NCBI GenBank assembly: GCA_023441125.1 | Contig: JAEZQV010000039.1 | Location: 1 to 10,584, forward strand | Direction of reading: 5' to 3' | Length of the DNA: 10,584 bases | Origin: Bacillota bacterium | GTDB lineage: Bacteria > Bacillota_C > Negativicutes > Sporomusales > Sporomusaceae | In this document: piece by piece, positions 5,110 through 10,584 of the stretch | How positions within the stretch are numbered: position 1 is the stretch's first letter | Layout of the letters: each line of letters begins with the position of its first letter | Translations under genes and position numbers: made by a program | The notes under the pieces: model-generated | The model's database searches: none | Told to the model about the DNA's origin: nothing | Seen by the model: the letters and a program-made list of their open reading frames with translations, nothing else

Positions 5110-6146
5110 CAGCTCTGACCGAACAGGCGCGCCTGGCGGCGGTATTAAGCAAACAACCGGCCGACCGGCCGCCGGTTATCTGCCCCGGCGGGATGATGAA
5201 CGCCGCCATTATTGATGTTATTAATAAAAGTGACGCCACCTTGCCTGCCGCCCATGCCGACGCGGCCTTAATGGCGAACCTGGCCTATCACGTGCACAGG
5301 CTGACCGGCTTTGAAAATTTCGGCCTGCCTTTCTGCATGACGGTCGAAGCCGAGGTGCTGGGCAGTGAAATTGATTTGGGCAGCCTGGAGTGTGAGCCTA
5401 AAATCAGCAAGGAAAAATTCGCGTCGGCCGCCCAGGTAGAGTACCGGGACATTGCCGCCCTGTTAACCGCCGGCCGCATTCCGGTGGTCTGCCAGGCCGT
5501 CTCGCTGTTGTCCGCGCAGTATCCGGACATTCCGGTCATCGGCAGCCTGACGGGACCGGTAAGTACGGCGGCCTCGCTCGTCGATCCCATCCGGTTTTTC
5601 AAGGATTTGCGCCGGGACCCGGCTGCGGCGCACCGGGTCTTTAGCTATGTGACCGACCTGTTAATCGGTTTTGCCCACAAACTGATCGACCATGGGGCGG
5701 CGGTGATTGCCATCGGCGATCCTACCGCCACCGGTGAAATTCTCGGACCCAAGATGTTTGCCGAGTATGCCGTAACCTACATTAATAAGCTCATCGACGC
5801 CGTACATCAAAAACAAGTACCCGTTATTCTCCATATCTGCGGCAATCTAAACAGTGTGAAGGCCCTGCTGCCAACCATTAAGGCCGACGCCGTCAGCACC
5901 GACGCCATTGTCAGCTTAAAACAGTTAAAAGACGATTTTCCCCAGCTTACCACAATGGGGAATGTCAGCACCTATCTGCTGGAATTTGGGCCGTCGGCCA
6001 AGGTAGCCCAGCAAACCGGCAATCTATTGAACCAGGGCATTGATATCATCGCGCCGGCCTGCGGCCTAAGCACCTCCAGCCCCCTGGCCAATATCCAGGC
6101 TATGACCCAAACGACTAAAACCGCCCTTTCCCGGGAAAGGAAGTGA
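5106..6146 (+). CDS. URO-D-fold corrinoid methyltransferase-like protein, second of a tandem pair
   Basis: A 346-residue paralogue of the preceding protein. The zinc-type ligands are again present: H243 and C245 in ILHICGN, and C319 in APACGLS, with GSLTGPVST (146-154) and SPLANIQAM following the family pattern. The N-terminus is divergent: it lacks the PVDR motif and has RPPVICPGGMMNAA, so substrate or partner specificity probably differs. I start at the ATG at 5106, which has GAGGTGG 5 nt upstream and overlaps the previous stop (ATGA); a GTG at 5097 would add three residues. The coupled pair may form a heteromer, or handle donor and acceptor steps separately. Confidence 0.8.
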   Translation: MTALTEQARLAAVLSKQPADRPPVICPGGMMNAAIIDVINKSDATLPAAHADAALMANLAYHVHRLTGFENFGLPFCMTVEAEVLGSEIDLGSLECEPKISKEKFASAAQVEYRDIAALLTAGRIPVVCQAVSLLSAQYPDIPVIGSLTGPVSTAASLVDPIRFFKDLRRDPAAAHRVFSYVTDLLIGFAHKLIDHGAAVIAIGDPTATGEILGPKMFAEYAVTYINKLIDAVHQKQVPVILHICGNLNSVKALLPTIKADAVSTDAIVSLKQLKDDFPQLTTMGNVSTYLLEFGPSAKVAQQTGNLLNQGIDIIAPACGLSTSSPLANIQAMTQTTKTALSRERK

Positions 6147-6150
6147 CCCT

Positions 6151-7866
6151 GTGACCCTACTGCGTTTTTGGCAGGGCAGCATTCAGGCCGACAGCCAGCC
6201 GGTCTGTCTGGCAGTCACCGCTGACACCACCGTGCTCGCTGCCGCCAGAACTGCCGGCGTGCTGGTTGAATCCCCCTGCAACGGAGCCGGCACCTGCGGC
6301 AAATGCAAGGTGCGCATTCCCGGTTATGCCGCCGCTGCCCTCCGGACAACCGGCGAATGCCGCCATACCCTGACCCCGGCCGAGATCAGCCAGGGAATCC
6401 ATCTCGGCTGCAGGACCGAAATCCAGGGATACATTGCTGACATTGCGGCCGTTGATATTTTGATCCTGGAGCGGCAGGACAAAAACGATGTGCAGATTCT
6501 GAGCCGGGGACAGCAGCTAAATGTAGCCCTGGACCCGTTCATTACCAAGCAGTACCAGCCGGCCAACAACCAGACCGTCGTCCTGGCGGCCGATGCCGTG
6601 CTGGGAATAGAACCGGGCGATACCGCCGCTGCAGTTCACGGCTTGGTGGTCGATATCGGCACAACTACCCTGGTTGCCGCCTTATTCGACCTGACCACCG
6701 GCCAGGAGCTGGCGACCGTGTCGGCGCTCAACCCGCAGAGCCTCCATGCCCAGGATGTGCTGTCCCGGATTAAGCTGGGAACCGATGCCGCGGGCCTGGC
6801 TACACTCCACACTGCGATTGTCACGGCCATCAACGCCATGATTGCTGAACTGACGCAAACCAGCGGCACTGAATCTAAAACCATTTATGAAATTGTCTTT
6901 AGCGGCAATACCTGCATGCTGCATTTGGCCATGAACACCAATCCGGCCTCTTTGGGCAAATATCCCTACACCCCGTTACTCCGGGGCGACAGCTGCCACC
7001 CGGCGGCAGCGCTCGGCCTAAATGCGGCGCCTTTTGCCCAGGTCTACCTGCCGCCCGTGATGTCGGCCTATGTGGGCGCCGATATTACCGCCGGCATCTT
7101 AGCGGCCGACCTGGCCAATCTCCAGGGTACCACGCTCTTTGTAGATATCGGCACCAACGGTGAAATGGCGCTGGCGGTTAACGGCCGCCTGTCGGCGACT
7201 TCAACCGCCGCCGGGCCGGCTTTTGAGGGTATGAACATCGCCTGCGGCATGCGGGCCGCCCCAGGCGCCATCGAAAAATTCGGGATGGAGGAAAATGGGA
7301 CGGTCGCCATCAAGACCATTGCCGACAGTCCGGCCGTCGGCATCTGCGGCAGCGGGCTACTGGATATTGTCGGTGAGCTTGTCAGAACCGGCATTATTAA
7401 TAAGACCGGCAAATTCAGCGGTCCGGCAGCCACTGCCGCCCGGCCGCTAGAGCGGTGCCTGCGCAAAGAGAACGGCAAAACGGTTTTTGCCGTTCAATCG
7501 GCCGTCTATCTCTCACAAAAAGATATTCGCCAGGTACAGCTGGCCAAGGGCGCCATCCGCGCCGGTATTGAATGCCTGCTGGCGGCCAATGGCTTGAGCG
7601 CCGCCGCCGTCGACCGGGTTTTCATCGCCGGGTCGTTCGGGTTTCACCTCAATGCCGCCAGTCTGATCAACATTGGCATGTTGCCGGCTCCGTTTGCGGG
7701 CAAAGTCAGTTTTCTGGGCAACACCGCCAAAACAGGCGGGCAGGCCTTGCTCTTAAATCAGGGCACCCGTCAGGCTGCCGCCACGATGGTGAAACAGGTG
7801 ACGGTGCTGGAACTGGCCACTTACAGCGACTTTGACAAAACGTTTGTTAACTGCCTGAATTTTTAA
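6151..7866 (+). CDS. Corrinoid-protein reductive activator, RACo/RamA-like ([2Fe-2S] plus ASKHA ATPase, DUF4445)
   Basis: A 571-residue protein. An N-terminal ferredoxin-like domain (about 1-100) carries a plant-type [2Fe-2S] motif C43, C49, C52 (CNGAGTCGKC) and C87 (LGC). A linker leads to an ASKHA ATPase region: VVDIGTTT at 166-173, SGNTCM at 251-256, VDIGTNGE at 331-338, GICGSGLLD at 397-405 and AGSFG at 493-497. Such proteins use ATP to reduce inactive Co(II) corrinoid to Co(I), restarting methyl transfer. The C-terminus (FDKTFVNCLNF) is short and lacks the cysteine-rich ferredoxin tail of methanogen RamA, so it is RACo-like. The GTG start at 6151 has GGGAAAGGAAG about 7 nt upstream, and 4 nt separate it from the previous stop. 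Its presence implies a corrinoid carrier protein, which is not in the window. Confidence 0.9.
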   Translation: MTLLRFWQGSIQADSQPVCLAVTADTTVLAAARTAGVLVESPCNGAGTCGKCKVRIPGYAAAALRTTGECRHTLTPAEISQGIHLGCRTEIQGYIADIAAVDILILERQDKNDVQILSRGQQLNVALDPFITKQYQPANNQTVVLAADAVLGIEPGDTAAAVHGLVVDIGTTTLVAALFDLTTGQELATVSALNPQSLHAQDVLSRIKLGTDAAGLATLHTAIVTAINAMIAELTQTSGTESKTIYEIVFSGNTCMLHLAMNTNPASLGKYPYTPLLRGDSCHPAAALGLNAAPFAQVYLPPVMSAYVGADITAGILAADLANLQGTTLFVDIGTNGEMALAVNGRLSATSTAAGPAFEGMNIACGMRAAPGAIEKFGMEENGTVAIKTIADSPAVGICGSGLLDIVGELVRTGIINKTGKFSGPAATAARPLERCLRKENGKTVFAVQSAVYLSQKDIRQVQLAKGAIRAGIECLLAANGLSAAAVDRVFIAGSFGFHLNAASLINIGMLPAPFAGKVSFLGNTAKTGGQALLLNQGTRQAAATMVKQVTVLELATYSDFDKTFVNCLNF

Positions 7867-7879
7867 GGAGGTATTTCTC

Positions 7880-8557
7880 TTGAGTGAACATCGGACAACC
7901 GACGAGCTTAGCTGCGCTGACTGCCACCAGTTGAACTGCTACCGGCGCGACAAGAAATTTCCTGACTTCTGCCTCAGTGTAGTACCGCGCGGCGAGGCCG
8001 ACATTGACGCCGAAATTGAAAAAGTCCGGGACATCTATACCGCCGAGGGTCCGGACCGCGCAATGGCCCTGGCCGCCGCCGAAATTGAGGGAATCTATTA
8101 TGGCAAACTAACCCGGGTGGAAGAAATCATCGCGTTTGCCAAACGCATCGCCGCTAAAAAAATCGGCATTGCCACCTGCATCGGCCTCATCGAGGAAACC
8201 CGGGTATTTGCCAAAGTGCTGGCGGCCAAAGGACTGGAAAGCTACAGCGTCATCTGTAAGGTAGGCTCGCTCGACAAGACGGAAATCGGCGTGCCGCCGG
8301 AATATAAGGTGCAAAAGGGCTGCCATGAAGCCCTGTGCAATCCCATTCTCCAGGCCCGGCTCTTACAGCAGGCCGGCACCGAGCTCAATGTTGTCGTCGG
8401 CCTGTGCGTCGGCCATGATTCTTTGTTTATCAAGCACTCCGCCGCGCCGGTAACAACACTGATAACCAAAGACCGGGTGCTAGGCCATAATCCGGCAGCC
8501 GCCCTCTATACCAGCGGCTTTTATTATAAACGACTGTTACAGGAAGAAAAGGAGTGA
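7880..8557 (+). CDS. DUF1847 cysteine-rich, probable metal-binding protein
   Basis: A 225-residue cytoplasmic protein. The N-terminal cluster C12, C15, C20 and C31 (SCADCHQLNC...FC) looks like a zinc or Fe-S site. The C-terminal two thirds has an alpha/beta layout with more conserved-looking cysteines and histidines: C100 (IATCIGL), C126, C148, C153 (GCHEALC), C176 and H179 (GLCVGHD). This matches DUF1847, which I know as frequent in corrinoid methyltransferase operons of anaerobes, with no established function. The TTG start at 7880 is supported by AAGGAGGT 7 nt upstream, and the gene begins 13 nt after the activator. A redox or metal-handling role with the corrinoid system is inference. Confidence 0.8.
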   Translation: MSEHRTTDELSCADCHQLNCYRRDKKFPDFCLSVVPRGEADIDAEIEKVRDIYTAEGPDRAMALAAAEIEGIYYGKLTRVEEIIAFAKRIAAKKIGIATCIGLIEETRVFAKVLAAKGLESYSVICKVGSLDKTEIGVPPEYKVQKGCHEALCNPILQARLLQQAGTELNVVVGLCVGHDSLFIKHSAAPVTTLITKDRVLGHNPAAALYTSGFYYKRLLQEEKE

Positions 8558-8564
8558 TTGGTAC

Positions 8565-9653
8565 GTGTTAAAACATCGGCTGATTATCACCGGTCTGGCT
8601 GTTGCCCTGATCCTCACCGTACTCCTGGCCGGCTGCGGCCAGCAAAAAACCCAGCCGGCGGCGACGCCGACCGGAACCGGCCCGGCCGCGCCAACCGACA
8701 AAATCAAATTTAATATTGGTTACCTGCCGGCCGTTGGCCATGTGCTCTACTTTGTTGCCAAGGAAAAAGGGTTCTATGAGCAGGAAGGACTTGATGTAGA
8801 ACTTTTCCAGTTCACAAATTCCGGGGAAGGCCTGAACGCCATTAAAGCAGGCAAACTGGACGCCGGCTCCTTCGGCACCTCCGCCCCCCAGGTATTCATC
8901 GCGAAAGGCACGCCGTTCGTTGATATCGGCGGTATGCAAAGCGAAGGCCACGCCGTTGTCACCAAACCGGAAAATGCCGGGCAGTTTTCTACCCTGCAGG
9001 GTTTTGTCGGCAAAAAGGTAGCCACCGTCCGTCTGGCCACCGGTGACGCCGTCTGGCGGTCGGCTATGTCCAAGGCCGGCATTGACTGGAAAACCCAGGT
9101 AACCATCCAGGAGCTGGATTCCCCCGCCGCCGTGCTGGAAGCGGTAAAGAAGGGCGCGGCCGATGCCGGCCTCGTCTGGGTTCCGTTCTCCGAAATGGCG
9201 GAGCAGCAGGGTTTAAAAATCGTCTCCTGGTCCTCAGAACAAATGGATGGACATGTCTGCTGCCGGGTTGTGGCGCTGGACGACAAGCTTAAAACGAACC
9301 AGGAAGCCTATATCCGTTTCAGCCGGGCCAACATTCGCGCCTATGATTTTTATCTCAACCACCAGGATGAAACCCTGGAGATTCTCAGCAAATATGTCAA
9401 GCTGGACAAAGAACTGCTGAAAAAAGCCACCTACAGCGGCCATATTCACAGCATTCCCGATCCTGACAAAAAGCGCTTTGTTGCTTTCTGGGAGGCTATG
9501 AAAGCCGCCGGTTATATTGAGAGTGATATCGATATCGCCAAGCATGTTAACAGCGACATCTACAAAACTGCCCTGGACCAGTTAAAACAACGGGAACCGC
9601 AAAACGCCACCTATCAGCAGCTGGACAAAGACTTTGCCGTAAACGATCTGTAA
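8565..9653 (+). CDS. NitT/TauT/SsuA-type ABC transporter substrate-binding lipoprotein
   Basis: A 362-residue secreted lipoprotein. A charged N-terminus (MLKHR) and hydrophobic stretch (8-20) lead to lipobox LAGC with C24, then a Pro/Thr/Ala-rich tether to about 44. The binding domain begins FNIGYLPAVGHVLYFVAKEKGFY and contains GLDVEL, NAIKAGKLDAG and DGHVCCRVV, typical of the NMT1/THI5-like family that includes SsuA, TauA and nitrate binders. Ligands in this family range over sulfonates, taurine, nitrate and pyrimidine precursors, so the substrate cannot be read from sequence. GTG start at 8565, with AAAAGGAG overlapping the preceding stop. The operon context suggests it binds the substrate or methyl donor of this pathway. 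Confidence 0.9.
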   Translation: MLKHRLIITGLAVALILTVLLAGCGQQKTQPAATPTGTGPAAPTDKIKFNIGYLPAVGHVLYFVAKEKGFYEQEGLDVELFQFTNSGEGLNAIKAGKLDAGSFGTSAPQVFIAKGTPFVDIGGMQSEGHAVVTKPENAGQFSTLQGFVGKKVATVRLATGDAVWRSAMSKAGIDWKTQVTIQELDSPAAVLEAVKKGAADAGLVWVPFSEMAEQQGLKIVSWSSEQMDGHVCCRVVALDDKLKTNQEAYIRFSRANIRAYDFYLNHQDETLEILSKYVKLDKELLKKATYSGHIHSIPDPDKKRFVAFWEAMKAAGYIESDIDIAKHVNSDIYKTALDQLKQREPQNATYQQLDKDFAVNDL

Positions 9654-9703
9654 TCGATTTTATGCTGTGACTAACCTGCAGCTTATATGGAAGGAGAATG
9701 CTT

Positions 9704-10507
9704 GTGGCGTTACTGCAGCTTGACTCTGTGTCGCTCACCTATCCGGGTGATGACCGGCCGGCGGTCGCCAATCTGTCCCTCACGATTGACCAGGGCGAAT
9801 TTCTGGCGGTAGTCGGCCCCAGCGGCTGCGGCAAGAGTTCGACGATCGGCCTGCTTGCCGGCCTGATACCGGCTACAAGCGGCCTGCTCACTTTGAACGA
9901 TCGCCCGATTGCAGCCCCGGGACCCGACAGGGCGGTAGTGTTCCAGGACTACTCCCTGTTTCCGTGGATGACGGCGCTGGATAATATTATCTTTGCCCTG
10001 CAGGAATCCGGCCGGGCCAGCGGCAAGGCAGCCCAGGCAGAGGCCGGGAAATTGCTGGCGCTGGTTGATCTCATGAGCTACAGCCACAAATACCCGGGAG
10101 AACTGTCAGGCGGCATGCGGCAGCGGGTGGCCATCGCCCGGGCCTTCGCGCTGGATGCGCCGGTGTATCTCATGGATGAACCCTTTGGCGCGGTGGATGC
10201 CAAAAACCGGGTGAGCCTGCAGGATTTGCTGCTGACCCTATGGACGGGCAGCGGCGCCAGGAAAACCGTGTTTCTGGTTACCCACGACATTGACGAAGCG
10301 CTGTATCTTGCCGACCGGATTGCCGTGTTTACCCCCGGCCCGGGCCGGGTGCAAAAAATAATCGCTGTGCCCTTTCCCCGGCCCCGCCGGCGCTTTTTCC
10401 TGGTGCAGGACCCCCGCTACATCGAATTGCGCAATGAAATTCTGTCGCTCTTACAGAAAGAAATCCTGGCAGAATTTCACCAGGTGGAAGGAGGCGCCGG
10501 CATATGA
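9704..10507 (+). CDS. NitT/TauT/SsuB-type ABC transporter ATP-binding protein
   Basis: A 267-residue ATPase with all motifs: Walker A GPSGCGKS (38-45), Q-loop VFQDYSLFPWM near 80, signature LSGGMRQ (134-140), Walker B VYLMDEP (154-160) and the switch histidine H194 in VTHDIDEAL. The FPWMTALDNI sequence after the Q-loop is typical of SsuB/TauB/NrtD. I start at the GTG at 9704, 7 nt after AAGGAG; the ATG at 9698 leaves only 1 nt to that site. A 50-nt gap separates it from the binding-protein gene, with no terminator seen. The end overlaps the permease start by 4 bp (ATGA). Confidence 0.93.
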   Translation: MALLQLDSVSLTYPGDDRPAVANLSLTIDQGEFLAVVGPSGCGKSSTIGLLAGLIPATSGLLTLNDRPIAAPGPDRAVVFQDYSLFPWMTALDNIIFALQESGRASGKAAQAEAGKLLALVDLMSYSHKYPGELSGGMRQRVAIARAFALDAPVYLMDEPFGAVDAKNRVSLQDLLLTLWTGSGARKTVFLVTHDIDEALYLADRIAVFTPGPGRVQKIIAVPFPRPRRRFFLVQDPRYIELRNEILSLLQKEILAEFHQVEGGAGI

Positions 10508-10584
10508 GCCAAACCACCCGGGACCGCCTGCTGCTCGGCCTGGCCATTCTGCTGTTGTGGCAGCTTAGCACGGCCTGGCTGAAG
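10504..10584 (+). CDS. ABC transporter permease, N-terminal fragment at window edge
   Basis: An ATG at 10504 overlaps the ATPase stop (ATGA) and follows GGAAGGAGG by about 10 nt. The 27 codons to the window edge (MSQTTRDRLLLGLAILLLWQL...) show a short charged start and the beginning of a hydrophobic segment, as in the first transmembrane helix of SsuC/TauC permeases. Identity rests on operon position plus that helix. Confidence 0.75.
   Translation, partial: MSQTTRDRLLLGLAILLLWQLSTAWLK

Noticed and set aside
4027..6146. True uroporphyrinogen decarboxylase (HemE) genes
   Set aside because: Both proteins carry the zinc-type His-x-Cys...Cys pattern, and the operon contains a corrinoid activator with no other haem-pathway gene.
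9654..9703. A terminator or new promoter between the ABC binding protein and ATPase
   Set aside because: Only a weak GCTG/CAGC pairing without a T-run is present, so the importer genes most likely continue one operon.
1..10584. CRISPR arrays, tRNA or rRNA genes, insertion sequences
   Set aside because: No regularly spaced repeats, no recognisable tRNA or rRNA sequence and no transposase or terminal inverted repeats were seen by eye.

Overview
The window looks like a chromosomal segment from a strictly anaerobic, fairly GC-rich Firmicute. A Sporomusa-like Negativicute or a related acetogenic or syntrophic clostridial lineage is my best guess. The support is strong purine-rich ribosome binding sites, ATG/GTG/TTG starts with 4-bp gene overlaps, sigma-A-type promoters, hairpin plus T-run terminators, and a gene set of corrinoid methyltransferases, a corrinoid activator, a DUF1847 protein and nitrogenase-like subunits. 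The taxonomic call is inference.

Two divergent operons share one regulatory region (about 3557-4026). Leftward (minus strand) are a DUF2325 protein, a NifD-like subunit, a NifK-like subunit that overlaps it by 4 bp, and the N-terminal 123 codons of a URO-D/MtaA-MtbA-type protein that runs off the left edge. Rightward (plus strand) are two tandem URO-D-fold methyltransferase-like genes with intact His-x-Cys...Cys zinc motifs, a [2Fe-2S]/ASKHA corrinoid-protein activator (RACo/RamA type), a DUF1847 cysteine-rich protein, and a NitT/TauT/SsuA-type ABC importer made of a lipoprotein, an ATPase and the first 27 codons of a permease.

The central region is the most interesting part. Each divergent promoter is followed, within roughly 15-25 nt of its predicted start, by the same small RNA element: GCUGA, then a 4-bp hairpin, then AGGC. 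The AGGC forms or enters the 5' side of a Rho-independent terminator. There are two tandem copies ahead of the nitrogenase-like operon and one ahead of the methyltransferase operon. This suggests that one conditional terminator system controls both operons, and so that they form one functional unit.

Working hypothesis (inference): the ABC importer brings in a small organic substrate, possibly a methylated sulfur, nitrogen or sulfonate compound. The nitrogenase-like NifD/NifK pair, with P-cluster cysteines and a cofactor-type cysteine but without the N2-site Gln/His, carries out a demanding low-potential reduction. The URO-D methyltransferases with the corrinoid activator handle methyl groups. 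The NifH-like reductase and the corrinoid carrier protein that such a system needs are not in the window. The longest stretch without an established gene, 3557-4026, holds the promoters, the leader elements, their terminators and a possible 12-codon leader ORF. Elsewhere the genes are close-packed.
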